64,000 nt of DNA from Sphingomonas caseinilytica (GTDB taxonomy: Bacteria; Pseudomonadota; Alphaproteobacteria; Sphingomonadales; Sphingomonadaceae): assembly GCF_023516455.1 (NCBI RefSeq), contig NZ_JAMGBA010000001.1:1240001-1304000 (forward strand), read 5' to 3'. The position numbers were made by a program, and so were the translations under genes. Positions 26,975 to 35,571 of the stretch are shown here, in pieces. The notes under the pieces were generated by a model that saw only the letters and a list, made by a program, of their open reading frames with translations, had not been told where the DNA came from and ran no database searches. Positions within the stretch are counted from its first letter, which is position 1; each line of letters starts with the position of its first letter.

Positions 26975-27916
26975 TTAGCGCTTCGGTCCACCCAGCGCGA
27001 CTGCGTCCATCGAGTGGGTTCCGCCGCCCTTCTTCTGCATCGCAAGCAGATAGTCGTTGGACTTCATGAAGGGGATCGGGTTGACGGCGCGGCCGTCGAT
27101 CCGGACTTCATAGTGAAGGTGGCTGCCGGTCGAACGGCCGGTCGAGCCCATGTGGCCGATCAGCTGGCCGCGAGTGATGCGCTGGCCCGCGCTGACCAGG
27201 ATCCGCGAAAGGTGACCGTAGCGGGTTTCGATACCGCGGCCATGGTCGACCTTGATGAGGTTGCCGTAGCCGCCGCTGTTGTAGCCGGCTTCGAGAATGG
27301 TGCCGTCGGCGGTCGCGTAAATCGGCGTGCCGAGCGGAGCGGCAAGATCGATGCCCTGGTGGCGCGCGGCGCCGCCACGGAAAGGATCGGACCGAATGCC
27401 GTAGCCCGAGGTGAACTCGGCGGTCTTGACCGGCTTGTCGGAAGGAACGGCAATTGCGCCGTCGGCGAGATTGTCGAGCTTCTTCCAGCTGGTGAACAGC
27501 GACTTGAAGGTCGGGTCCGACTGGCTGGCCGAATCAAACGGGCCGCCCTGCGCGCCGCCGGTGCCCAATCCGTCGGTGTAACCGAGCTTGGCGATCACTT
27601 CCGGATCGACCTTCTGCCCGGAAATCATCGCGGCGAGGATCTTCTGGCGCTGTTCGATCTGCCGGACGCGCGCTTCGGTAGCGGCTGCCAGGCGGGCTAT
27701 ATCTGAAGAAACGGCCGCTGGAGCGGCCGCTTGGGGAGTTGGAACGAGGAAGAGCCGGAACGCCGAATAGGCCGACCACGTAAGCAACAGGACCACGGCG
27801 ACAAGCATTGCCATCTGCACCGGCGTCGACAGACGCAGGCGGCGCAGATGACTGCCGTCGTGGACGAACAGGTCTCGCGCTTGGAAAAGCTTGGCTGTCG
27901 CGATTGCCTGACTCAT
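26975..27916 (-). CDS. M23 (LytM-type) metallopeptidase, membrane-anchored
   Basis: 313-residue cell-envelope protein. A cytoplasmic N terminus, one TM helix about 33-55 (M-A-M-L-V-A-V-V-L-L-L-T-W), a coiled-coil segment (about 72-95) and a C-terminal LytM domain. Zinc and catalytic motifs are H-Q-G-I-D-L (the Hx3D pair) and H-L-H-Y-E-V. It should cut peptidoglycan cross-bridges, or act as an activator of amidases. The promoter region shares a palindrome GGTTAA-GAGT-TTAACC with the divergent serC. Confidence 0.9.
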   Translation of the reverse strand: MSQAIATAKLFQARDLFVHDGSHLRRLRLSTPVQMAMLVAVVLLLTWSAYSAFRLFLVPTPQAAAPAAVSSDIARLAAATEARVRQIEQRQKILAAMISGQKVDPEVIAKLGYTDGLGTGGAQGGPFDSASQSDPTFKSLFTSWKKLDNLADGAIAVPSDKPVKTAEFTSGYGIRSDPFRGGAARHQGIDLAAPLGTPIYATADGTILEAGYNSGGYGNLIKVDHGRGIETRYGHLSRILVSAGQRITRGQLIGHMGSTGRSTGSHLHYEVRIDGRAVNPIPFMKSNDYLLAMQKKGGGTHSMDAVALGGPKR

Positions 27917-28250
27917 GGCTCCAACAAACTCCTCATGTCACGGGGCCCAACACTTCCGGCCCAGTGCAGTGATCCAAATTTTTGGAGCTCCCCAGCCCCT
28001 AGTAAGCACGACAGGCGATTGCCCTCGACTGCCGAGCCGTGACAGTGACCCCGGTTGGTTAATCAATTCAACCTTGGGTTCCTCTAGGCAGGGTGAAGTG
28101 CGTGCGAGCCACGACGAACCGTTGTGGAGGTTGCGTTAGGTTAAGAGTTTAACCAGAATTTAGCGACGAAACGTTGCGAACGGTTCGCATCCGAATCTTT
28201 TCTTCCGTTGCATTTCCGCACCTTCCGCGCGGCGAATATTGCCGCTAAAG
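27917..28250. other. Intergenic region between M23 peptidase and serC
   Basis: Just under 340 bp with no supportable gene. Holds the GGTTAA-GAGT-TTAACC palindrome at 28139-28154 and an A/T-richer patch (28135-28210) that is the likely serC promoter area. Otherwise nothing seen. Confidence 0.5.
28139..28154. promoter_or_regulatory. GGTTAA/TTAACC palindrome (CtrA-like half-sites)
   Basis: Perfect 6-bp arms GGTTAA and TTAACC around GAGT. TTAACC is the core of the CtrA half-site TTAACCAT in alphaproteobacteria, here facing inward. Located between the divergent M23 peptidase and serC. Binding is inference. Confidence 0.4.
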
Positions 28251-28304
28251 CCTGTGGCGGGCCACGCCGTCCCAACGCGGCGCGTGCTCTCTGAGAGGAG
28301 AGTT
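28251..28304 (+). ncRNA. serC leader, serC-motif-like RNA structure
   Basis: Directly before serC three short hairpins can form in series: GTGG-CGGG-CCAC (28254-28265), CGCCG-N8-CGGCG (28265-28282, sharing C28265) and CTCTC-N6-GAGAG (28287-28302), the last of which covers the AGGAGAG ribosome site. A conserved leader called the serC motif is known upstream of serC in alphaproteobacteria. I could not check this sequence against its model. Confidence 0.45.
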
Positions 28305-29432
28305 ATGTTGACGAATACCCCGCCTGCGGTGCGCCCTCAGCGCCCGTATTTCTCTTCCGGTCCCTGCGCCAAGCCGCCGGGCTGGACCCCCGACAAAATC
28401 GACACCCGGATTCTCGGCCGGTCGCATCGCAGCGGCCTTGGCAAGGAACGGCTAAAGCTGTGCGTCGACCTGATGCGCGAGATGCTCCGGCTGCCAGACA
28501 CCCATCGAATCGGGATCGTACCTGGATCCGACACCGGCGCCTTCGAAATGGCGATGTGGACGATGCTCGGCGCGCGCCCCGTCACCTGCCTTGCCTGGGA
28601 AAGCTTCGGCGAAGGCTGGGTCACCGATGCGGTCAAGCAACTGAAGCTCGATCCGACGGTCATTCGCGCCGATTATGGCGCGCTGCCCGACCTGGACGCG
28701 GTCGACTGGTCGAACGACGTGCTGTTCACCTGGAACGGGACGACCTCGGGCGTACGCGTTCCCGATGCCAAATGGATAGCGGCCGACCGTGAAGGCCTGA
28801 GCTTCGCCGACGCTACCAGCGCCGTCTTCGCCTACGACCTTCCGTGGGAGAAGATCGATGTCGCCACGTTCAGCTGGCAGAAGGTGCTCGGTGGAGAGGG
28901 CGCGCATGGCGTGCTGATCCTCGGCCCTCGCGCCGTCGAGCGGCTGGAAAGCTTCACGCCCGATCGACCGCTGCCGAAGCTGTTCCGCCTGACCAAGGGT
29001 GGCAAGCTGATCGAAGGCATCTTTACCGGCGAAACGATCAACACGCCGTCGATGCTGGCCGTCGAGGATGCGATCGTCGCGCTCGAATGGGCCCGGTCGG
29101 TCGGCGGTCCCGATGGATTGAAGGCAAGGACCGAAGCCAATGCAGCCGCGCTCAACCGGATCGTCGAGGCACGCAACTGGCTGGGCCATTTGGCCCAGAA
29201 CCCGGCAAGCCGGTCGAAGACCAGCGTTTGTCTTACCGTCGACGGCGCGGACGCGGACTTCATCAAGCGCTTCGCCAAGCTGCTCGAAAGCGAAGACGTT
29301 GCCTATGACATCGCCGGCTATCGCGACGCACCGCCGGGCCTCAGAATCTGGTGTGGCGCAACCGTCGACACCGCCGACATCGAGGCCCTCGGGCCGTGGC
29401 TCGACTGGGCCTGGAGCGAACTGAAAAATTAG
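28305..29432 (+). CDS. serC: Phosphoserine aminotransferase
   Basis: 375-residue PLP enzyme making O-phosphoserine from 3-phosphohydroxypyruvate and glutamate (serine pathway step 2; also used in B6 synthesis). Visible: S-S-G-P-C-A-K-P-P-G near the start, G-S-D-T-G-A-F-E, F-T-W-N-G-T-T-S-G-V, and the Schiff-base lysine in F-S-W-Q-K-V-L-G-G-E-G. ATG at 28305 with AGGAGAG just upstream. Pairs with serA 91 bp further on; a hairpin repeat lies between them. Confidence 0.96.
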   Translation: MLTNTPPAVRPQRPYFSSGPCAKPPGWTPDKIDTRILGRSHRSGLGKERLKLCVDLMREMLRLPDTHRIGIVPGSDTGAFEMAMWTMLGARPVTCLAWESFGEGWVTDAVKQLKLDPTVIRADYGALPDLDAVDWSNDVLFTWNGTTSGVRVPDAKWIAADREGLSFADATSAVFAYDLPWEKIDVATFSWQKVLGGEGAHGVLILGPRAVERLESFTPDRPLPKLFRLTKGGKLIEGIFTGETINTPSMLAVEDAIVALEWARSVGGPDGLKARTEANAAALNRIVEARNWLGHLAQNPASRSKTSVCLTVDGADADFIKRFAKLLESEDVAYDIAGYRDAPPGLRIWCGATVDTADIEALGPWLDWAWSELKN

Positions 29433-29435
29433 TTC

Positions 29436-29500
29436 CGTCGCCCCAGCGAAGGCTGGGGCCCATGTCCTCGAAAACATGGATGCCAGCCTTCGCTGACATG
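29436..29500. repeat. Dispersed palindromic repeat between serC and serA
   Basis: CCCCAGC-GAAG-GCTGGGG hairpin (29441-29458), followed by a partly inverted second copy, GCCAGCCTTCGCTG (29482-29495), so the unit is a degenerate long palindrome. The CCCAGCGAAGGCTGGG core is a type of intergenic repeat I know from many sphingomonad genomes. May attenuate readthrough from serC to serA. Confidence 0.65.
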
Positions 29501-29523
29501 ATGATCGAAGAGGAATCGATCGA

Positions 29524-31101
29524 ATGACCAAGGTACTGATTTCCGACAAGATGGACCCGAAGGCCGCGGCGATCTTCCGCGAACGCGGGATCGAGGTCGA
29601 CGAAAAGCCCGGCCTTACACCCGACGAGTTGAAGGCGATCATCGGCGACTATGACGGCCTCGCCATCCGCTCGGCCACAAAGGCGACGAAGGGCCTGCTG
29701 GAGGCCGCTACGAACCTGAAGGTCGTCGGCCGGGCCGGGATCGGGGTCGACAATGTCGATATTCCGGCTGCGACCGCGCGTGGTGTCGTGGTGATGAACA
29801 CGCCGTTCGGCAATTCGATTACCACCGCCGAACATGCGATCGCCCTGATGTTCGCACTGGCCCGGCAGCTGCCCGAGGCCGACGCCTCGACCCAGGCAGG
29901 CAAGTGGGAAAAGAACCGCTTCATGGGCGTCGAGGTAACCGGCAAGACATTGGGCCTCATCGGGTGCGGCAATATCGGATCGATCGTCGCGACCCGGGCG
30001 CTTGGCCTCAAGATGAAGGTCGCGGCGTTCGACCCCTTCCTCACGCCCGAACGCGCGGTCGAACTCGGCGTCGACAAGGTGGAGCTGGACGAGCTGCTCA
30101 GGCGCGCCGATTTCATCACGCTCCACACGCCGCTGACCGACCAAACCCGGAACGTCTTGTCCCGTGAGAACCTCGGCAAGACGAAGAAGGGCGTGCGCAT
30201 CATCAATTGCGCGCGAGGCGGGCTGATCGACGAAGCGGCGTTGAAGGACGCGCTGGAGAGCGGCCAGGTCGCCGGAGCGGCGCTGGACGTGTTCGAAAGC
30301 GAGCCGGCCACCGCTTCGCCGCTATTCGGAACGCCGGGCTTCATTTCGACGCCCCACCTCGGCGCGTCCACCAGCGAGGCGCAGGTCAATGTCGCGATCC
30401 AGGTGGCCGAGCAGATGAGCGATTTCCTGCTGCTTGGCGGAGTCACCAACGCCATCAACATGCCGTCGCTAACCGCTGAGGAAGCGCCGCGTCTGAAACC
30501 CTATATGTCGCTGGCGGAGAAGCTCGGGAAGCTGGTCGGCCAGATCCTGGGCGAAGACGTCCGGTCGGTCTCGGTCGAAGTCGAGGGCGCTGCCGCGCAA
30601 CTGAACCAGAAGCCGATCACCGGTGCGGTTCTGGCCGGCCTGATGGGCACATATTCGCAGACCGTGAATATGGTGAACGCGCCCTATCTCGCCAAGGAGC
30701 GCGGGCTCGACGTTCGCGAGGTCCGGCACGACCGCGAGGGCGATTATCACACGCTGGTTGCCGTCGAAGTCGGCACGTCGAAGGGAACGGTACGAGTTGC
30801 CGGTACGCTGTTCGGCAACAAGGCGCCGCGGTTGGTGGAGCTGTTCGGCGTGGAGGTCGAGGCCGAACTCCAGGGCACGATGATCTACATCGTCAACACC
30901 GATACACCCGGCTTTATCGGCCGGCTCGGAACCGCGCTAGGCGAAGCCGGGATCAACATCGCCACCTTCAACCTCGGCCGCCGCGAGGCGCTGGGCGAGG
31001 CGGTGGCACTGGTCGCAGTCGATGGCGACGTGCCGGTAGAGATGGTCGCGACGCTGGCGAAGCTGGAGGGCGTCCGGGACGTAGTGCCGCTAAGGTTCTA
31101 G
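29524..31101 (+). CDS. serA: D-3-phosphoglycerate dehydrogenase
   Basis: 525-residue long-form SerA, first step of serine synthesis (3-phosphoglycerate to 3-phosphohydroxypyruvate, NAD+). N-terminal NAD-dependent 2-hydroxyacid dehydrogenase with G-C-G-N-I-G-S (nucleotide loop), the R in N-C-A-R-G-G and the catalytic P-H-L-G-A-S-T. An allosteric substrate-binding domain (about 320-450) and a C-terminal ACT domain (T-D-T-P-G-F-I-G-R-L-G) for serine feedback follow. Same strand as serC. Its stop overlaps the convergent esterase by 4 bp. Confidence 0.97.
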   Translation: MTKVLISDKMDPKAAAIFRERGIEVDEKPGLTPDELKAIIGDYDGLAIRSATKATKGLLEAATNLKVVGRAGIGVDNVDIPAATARGVVVMNTPFGNSITTAEHAIALMFALARQLPEADASTQAGKWEKNRFMGVEVTGKTLGLIGCGNIGSIVATRALGLKMKVAAFDPFLTPERAVELGVDKVELDELLRRADFITLHTPLTDQTRNVLSRENLGKTKKGVRIINCARGGLIDEAALKDALESGQVAGAALDVFESEPATASPLFGTPGFISTPHLGASTSEAQVNVAIQVAEQMSDFLLLGGVTNAINMPSLTAEEAPRLKPYMSLAEKLGKLVGQILGEDVRSVSVEVEGAAAQLNQKPITGAVLAGLMGTYSQTVNMVNAPYLAKERGLDVREVRHDREGDYHTLVAVEVGTSKGTVRVAGTLFGNKAPRLVELFGVEVEAELQGTMIYIVNTDTPGFIGRLGTALGEAGINIATFNLGRREALGEAVALVAVDGDVPVEMVATLAKLEGVRDVVPLRF

Positions 31102-32078
31102 CGAGCCCCGGCCAGGAATTTATCGACCTGCTCCGTCGCGAAGTCGCCCGTCTCGCCCAGCCCTTTGTTGAGCGAGCCATGATTTTCGCCCGGAACAGCG
31201 ACAACCTCGGCACTCGCGCCAGCTCGATTGAGGGCGTCGGCCAGGCCGTTGGACTGGTTACGCGAATCAATGCGGCTCGCGACGGGCAAGATCAGCCAAC
31301 GGTCCACGTTGGGCGCGGCCGCCTGCAGCGTCGGCGATAGTTCTGCCTGCCGCTTCGGATCGTTGCCGAAAGCGGCCTCATACATTGGCTTGACCGGGTT
31401 GAGCTTTGAATTCGCCTGAGGCGCGATGTCGTATCCGGCGCCATCCAGCAGCACGGCGCCCTTGATTGCGTTCATCGGCACCCCGGCGGCGTTCAAATAT
31501 TGCGGATCGGTGCCGACTAGCGCCACGAGGTGTGCGCCTGCGCTATGGCCCATCAAAACGATGCGGTCGGGGTCGAGGCCCTCGCGTCGTGCATTGGTAC
31601 GGAGCCATGCAATGGCGCTGGCAACATCGGCCGCCTGGTTCTCGACAGTCGCCTGCGGCACCAGACGATAGTTGGCAGTGGCGAAGGCCCAGCCATTTTC
31701 GTTGGCCCAGGCCGACTTGTCACCCGCGGCGTGACGCTTGTCACCGATCGACCAGCCGCCGCCATGAACGAATAGAAGGACCGGCGCCCTGGAAACCCCA
31801 GCCGGTTTGACCAGGTCGAGCCTTTGCTTGGGATCGGGCCCGAAGGCATGTTCGGTCGCACCCGCGATTGGTGCGGCGTCGCGCGCGCCGATCGCCTTTC
31901 GGCAAGGATCGCTGAGCTTGGGCAGCGCCGTTCGTACGCACTGGCGAAAGCCGCCCCCCGCGCCCCGGCAGAGTTGGACGATCTCCTGCCGGCATTCGGC
32001 AGGAAGCCGTTCGCGCTGGCCCAGTGCGATTCCGCCAAGTGCAATAACGCACAGCGCGCCTATCAACGTCCAACGCAT
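31098..32078 (-). CDS. Secreted alpha/beta hydrolase (esterase/lipase type)
   Basis: 326-residue protein with a signal peptide (MRWTLIGALCVIALGGIALG), a short Cys-rich N-terminal segment (C-R-Q-E-I-V-Q-L-C-R, C-V-R, D-P-C-R-K) and a hormone-sensitive-lipase-like hydrolase: oxyanion H-G-G-G-W, nucleophile G-H-S-A-G, then a late H in G-E-N-H-G-S. Likely a periplasmic carboxylesterase; substrate unknown. The four N-terminal cysteines probably form disulfides, a small module I have not named. Confidence 0.85.
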   Translation of the reverse strand: MRWTLIGALCVIALGGIALGQRERLPAECRQEIVQLCRGAGGGFRQCVRTALPKLSDPCRKAIGARDAAPIAGATEHAFGPDPKQRLDLVKPAGVSRAPVLLFVHGGGWSIGDKRHAAGDKSAWANENGWAFATANYRLVPQATVENQAADVASAIAWLRTNARREGLDPDRIVLMGHSAGAHLVALVGTDPQYLNAAGVPMNAIKGAVLLDGAGYDIAPQANSKLNPVKPMYEAAFGNDPKRQAELSPTLQAAAPNVDRWLILPVASRIDSRNQSNGLADALNRAGASAEVVAVPGENHGSLNKGLGETGDFATEQVDKFLAGAR

Positions 32079-32189
32079 TTCACCCTCCCAAGCCGGACGG
32101 ATCGCGCGTCAAACAACAGGAGGTCCACTGAACGGCGGCTGACCGCGCATGGTTGACGAAATGGTAAGCGGGCAACCGGGTCTAACGGC

Positions 32190-33431
32190 TCATTCCGTCG
32201 AGGCGATGTCGCTCAGGTCCATATATTCGACACGAGCCTTGGGCGAACGCTGCTGGGCCCTCGTGCCGGTCTGTCCTTCATAGCCGGACGTATAGGTGTA
32301 GCGTTCGGACCGAACCGAGGCAGGGTCGTTGAGCTTGCCGGCCGTGTAGCGGCGCATGCTGAGCGAGGCGAGGAGCGGTTTCGTCCAGAAAAGGTCCCCC
32401 TTGCTCTTGGTGATCTTCACGTCGGAGACCCTGCCTTCCGGCGTGATGCGGAAGGTCACGTCAGCCCACATGTCATCGAAATTGCCGGAAATCCGCTTGA
32501 TCGATGACCACTGCATTGCCGTGATGCTATTCGTGACCGAAGCGCGACCCTCGGCAGAGGCGCTTTGTTGCGGCATCCCTGACACTTCGCCGCCGATGGC
32601 CGGTGCCCCTTCCATCGGGAAGTTGAACTCGCTGCCGCTGTCGAGCTCCCGTTGCACCATTGCATAGCTCGGTTGGTATATGAGCATCGGCCGCTTGATA
32701 TTGAGCTGTGCAAGCTCATTCTGGATCGCCTGGGCGCCGGCCTCGTCGCCTTTTTGATAGGCCATCTTCGCCAGTGCCAGCTTCGCTTCCAGCACCGGGG
32801 CCCGCATCCGCTCTCCCTGAAGCCCCGCGACTTTCCGGATTGCGGCCATTTGCATCTCGCTGCCCTGCGGCAGGTGGCGAATAGCGGAGCGGAGCTCGGC
32901 AATGGCGGCAATATCGTCTCGACCGTCCTTCCGCGCCTCATCGGCTAGCCGATCGTAATAATAGCGCGCCCTGGTATGCCCCTCGGTGCGGTACATCATC
33001 TCGGCGACTTCCATCAGCGCCGTATATTTACGAGAATCGTCAGGTGGCAGGCCGTTCTTCAGCGTATGATAGATGCCAAAGGTCGAGCGGAAATAATCCC
33101 TGTCGAAACCAAGGTTCGCCGCAACCTTCCCGTTTGCCCGGTAAAGTTGGGAAACCGGGACAGGATAAGCCTTGGCGAAATCCTCGTTGCGATCGAGCGA
33201 CGCCAGAAGTGTCTTTCTGGCATCGCGATACTTCCCGTCGAGCAACTGCGTTTCGGCCAAGGCAAGGGTCGCCGCGACATCCTCGTCCGTCTTGCAGTGC
33301 CGAGCCAGGCACGCGTTGAGTTTGGACCTGGCATCGTCGATTGGTCTGCCGACAACTACGATTGGATCGACCCTGCCCTGCACTGGAGCATATTGAGCGG
33401 CGGCTTGGAGAGCGAATAGCAACGTGAGCAC
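32190..33431 (-). CDS. Secreted protein with TonB-C-like domain
   Basis: 413-residue exported protein. The start is a GTG (V-L-T-L-L-F-A-L-Q-A-A-A-Q) with GAGGGGG at 5 nt, giving a clear signal peptide; longer upstream frames lack one. The middle part is helical and TPR-like (repeated A-x-x-x-L-A-x-A-Q-x-x-x-G patterns). The C-terminal part, about 300-375, has V-T-F-R-I-T-P-E-G-R-V-S-D-V-K-I-T-K-S-K-G, as in TonB C-terminal domains. A periplasmic role is likely but not defined. Confidence 0.7.
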   Translation of the reverse strand: MLTLLFALQAAAQYAPVQGRVDPIVVVGRPIDDARSKLNACLARHCKTDEDVAATLALAETQLLDGKYRDARKTLLASLDRNEDFAKAYPVPVSQLYRANGKVAANLGFDRDYFRSTFGIYHTLKNGLPPDDSRKYTALMEVAEMMYRTEGHTRARYYYDRLADEARKDGRDDIAAIAELRSAIRHLPQGSEMQMAAIRKVAGLQGERMRAPVLEAKLALAKMAYQKGDEAGAQAIQNELAQLNIKRPMLIYQPSYAMVQRELDSGSEFNFPMEGAPAIGGEVSGMPQQSASAEGRASVTNSITAMQWSSIKRISGNFDDMWADVTFRITPEGRVSDVKITKSKGDLFWTKPLLASLSMRRYTAGKLNDPASVRSERYTYTSGYEGQTGTRAQQRSPKARVEYMDLSDIASTE

Positions 33432-33570
33432 AATTACCCCCTCACGATTTTGATGGTCGGCCTCATAGCCGATTTGCCGGCCTTCGGCCATTGAAATGAC
33501 CTGACCCGACACTTTGACCGCCGTGCCCGGCTCGCCTAGAGCGCGCCCGCAACCGCTAAGGGGATTCGTC

Positions 33571-34860
33571 TTGGGCAACGTAACCGTCATCGGCGCGCAA
33601 TGGGGCGACGAGGGCAAAGGCAAGATCGTCGACTGGCTCGCCAGCCGTGCCGACATGGTCGTACGATTCCAGGGCGGCCACAACGCCGGTCACACGCTGG
33701 TCGTCGGCGACCAGACCTACAAGCTATCCCTGCTCCCGTCCGGAATCGTTCGCGGAACGCCGTCGGTCATCGGCAATGGCGTGGTCCTGGACCCTTGGGC
33801 ATTGAAGGCCGAAGTCGAAAAGCTTGCCGAGCAAGGCGTGACCATCACTCCGGACGTGCTGATGATCGCTGAAACCTGCCCGCTGATCCTGCCCATCCAC
33901 CGCGACCTCGACGCGCTTCGCGAGGATGCGTCCGGCGCGGGCAAAATCGGAACAACCCGCCGCGGCATTGGTCCGGCCTATGAGGACAAGGTCGGCCGCC
34001 GCGCCATCCGAGTTTGCGATCTTGCTCATTTGGGCGAGCTCGATCCCCTGCTCGATCGCCTGTGCGCCCATCATGATCATCTACGCGCTGGCTTCGGGCG
34101 AGAGCCGGTCGACCGTGAACGGTTGAAGAATGATCTCGCCGAGATCGCCGAGTTCGTCCTGTCCTTCGCGCGGCCGGTCTGGCGCGACCTTGACGACGCA
34201 CGCCGCCGCGGTCGCCGGATCCTGTTCGAAGGCGCGCAGGGCGTGCTGCTCGACGTCGATCATGGCACTTATCCGTTCGTCACCTCGTCCAACACGGTGG
34301 CGGGCACAACCGGTTCAGGCAGTGGCATGGGGCCCGGGGCCGCTGGTTTCGTGCTCGGAATCGTCAAGGCTTATACGACTCGCGTTGGTTCCGGCCCCTT
34401 CCCGACCGAGCTTGAGGACGAGATCGGACAGCGCCTCGGCGAGCGCGGCCATGAGTTCGGTACCGTCACCGGGCGCCAGCGCCGCTGCGGCTGGTTCGAT
34501 GCGGTACTGGTGCGCCAGTCGGCCGCGGTTAGCGGCGTCACCGGCATCGCGCTCACCAAGATCGACGTGCTGGACGGCCTGGAGACAGTGAAGATCTGCA
34601 CCGGATATCGCATCGGCGATACGGTTTACGACTATCTTCCGCCCCATTCTCTCGACCAGGCGCGCGCAGAACCCATTTACGAAGAAATGCGCGGCTGGAG
34701 CGGGACGACCGCGGGTGCGCGCAGCTGGGCCGACCTTCCGGCGCAGGCGATCAAATATGTCCGCCGGATCGAGGAGCTGATCCGCTGCCCGGTAGCACTT
34801 GTCAGCACCTCACCGCAGCGTGACGATACGATCCTGGTGAGCGACCCGTTCGCTTCGTAG
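33571..34860 (+). CDS. purA: Adenylosuccinate synthetase
   Basis: 429-residue enzyme joining IMP and aspartate with GTP, the first committed step to AMP. Motifs: [11 protein letters not shown] at the N terminus, [27 protein letters not shown] and T-K-I-D-V-L-D-G. The start is a TTG at 33571 (L-G-N-V-T-V-I-G) with AAGGGG 7 nt upstream; this gives the standard family length. Confidence 0.96.
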   Translation: MGNVTVIGAQWGDEGKGKIVDWLASRADMVVRFQGGHNAGHTLVVGDQTYKLSLLPSGIVRGTPSVIGNGVVLDPWALKAEVEKLAEQGVTITPDVLMIAETCPLILPIHRDLDALREDASGAGKIGTTRRGIGPAYEDKVGRRAIRVCDLAHLGELDPLLDRLCAHHDHLRAGFGREPVDRERLKNDLAEIAEFVLSFARPVWRDLDDARRRGRRILFEGAQGVLLDVDHGTYPFVTSSNTVAGTTGSGSGMGPGAAGFVLGIVKAYTTRVGSGPFPTELEDEIGQRLGERGHEFGTVTGRQRRCGWFDAVLVRQSAAVSGVTGIALTKIDVLDGLETVKICTGYRIGDTVYDYLPPHSLDQARAEPIYEEMRGWSGTTAGARSWADLPAQAIKYVRRIEELIRCPVALVSTSPQRDDTILVSDPFAS

Positions 34861-34878
34861 TGCAGAAGGAAGAAAGGC

Positions 34879-34907
34879 CCGCCACGGCATAGTTGAAAAC
34901 GTGGCGG
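34879..34907 (+). terminator. Hairpin after purA
   Basis: 8-bp stem CCGCCACG / CGTGGCGG with a 13-nt A-rich loop, 18 bp after the purA stop, followed by a C-run, not T. Weak terminator candidate. Confidence 0.4.
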
Positions 34908-35224
34908 ACCCCCCGTCATCGAGATAGCTTCGGGGATACGAGGTGGCCATGATCATGTGGCCGTCACGCCACCGATTTCGCAACACTGTGGCCATTTAGA
35001 AGCAGTGCGGTTTTGGCGGCAAAGACGATCCAGCCAAGATATTATTGCGCGCTGGCGGCCGAGGGTTTCACTTCGGTCTGACGGGGCGTCGGCTCACGCA
35101 AGCGCAACTGCCTCCCGAGCATTGCCCGCGGCTTGAATTTCCTGTCCTACAGCCCGTCAAATATGGGATGAAGCCGGCGGCTTTTTCGCATCGTCAACAT
35201 TCTTGGGTGCGGCTGCGAGCCCCG

Positions 35225-35274
35225 GCTAACTTCACAAAAATGGTCGCATCGCCCATGCAAATAGTGAAGTTAGC
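35225..35274. repeat. Wide-gap inverted repeat GCTAACTTCAC / GTGAAGTTAGC
   Basis: Perfect 11-bp arms separated by 28 bp, 22 bp before the acylphosphatase stop. Could be a structured RNA 3' end or a leftover of a mobile unit; nothing else supports either. Confidence 0.5.
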
Positions 35275-35295
35275 GTTCCGATCGAATGAATTTGG

Positions 35296-35571
35296 CTAGT
35301 GGCGGACCTCAAACTCCTCGCCCGCCTGAGGTTCGGCTTCGGCAACGTCGAACCGGTCGACGATCGCGGAAGGCGGACCATCGCGGAGCCGTTCGATCAG
35401 CTGCTGAACGACCGCCTCCTCGCCCGCAAGATGCGCCTCGACGCTACCGTCCGGGCAATTGCGAACCCAGCCGGCAACGCCGAGATCATCGGCCTGCTGC
35501 TGCGTCCAGCCGCGAAAGAATACGCCCTGGACCCGGCCAAAGATGCGAACGTGGCGGCCGATCCGGGCCAT
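35296..35571 (-). CDS. acyP: Acylphosphatase
   Basis: 91-residue hydrolase of acyl phosphates. Signature G-R-V-Q-G-V-F-F-R-G-W with the catalytic Arg, and later G-W-V-R-N-C-P-D-G-S-V-E-A with the catalytic Asn. The ATG at 35571 shares one base with the TGA of fabI, so both come from one transcript. Confidence 0.93.
   Translation of the reverse strand: MARIGRHVRIFGRVQGVFFRGWTQQQADDLGVAGWVRNCPDGSVEAHLAGEEAVVQQLIERLRDGPPSAIVDRFDVAEAEPQAGEEFEVRH

Larger units (their letters stand above)
34861..35295. other. 435-bp non-coding gap
   Basis: No credible gene in either strand: the one open frame (35045-35299) has no ribosome site and a biased composition. Contains the hairpin after purA and, at 35225-35274, an 11-bp perfect inverted repeat GCTAACTTCAC / GTGAAGTTAGC with a 28-nt gap. 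Confidence 0.55.

Noticed and set aside
35045-35299. 84-residue frame in the gap after purA
   Set aside because: No ribosome site, random-looking composition, and it runs across the inverted repeat into acyP.
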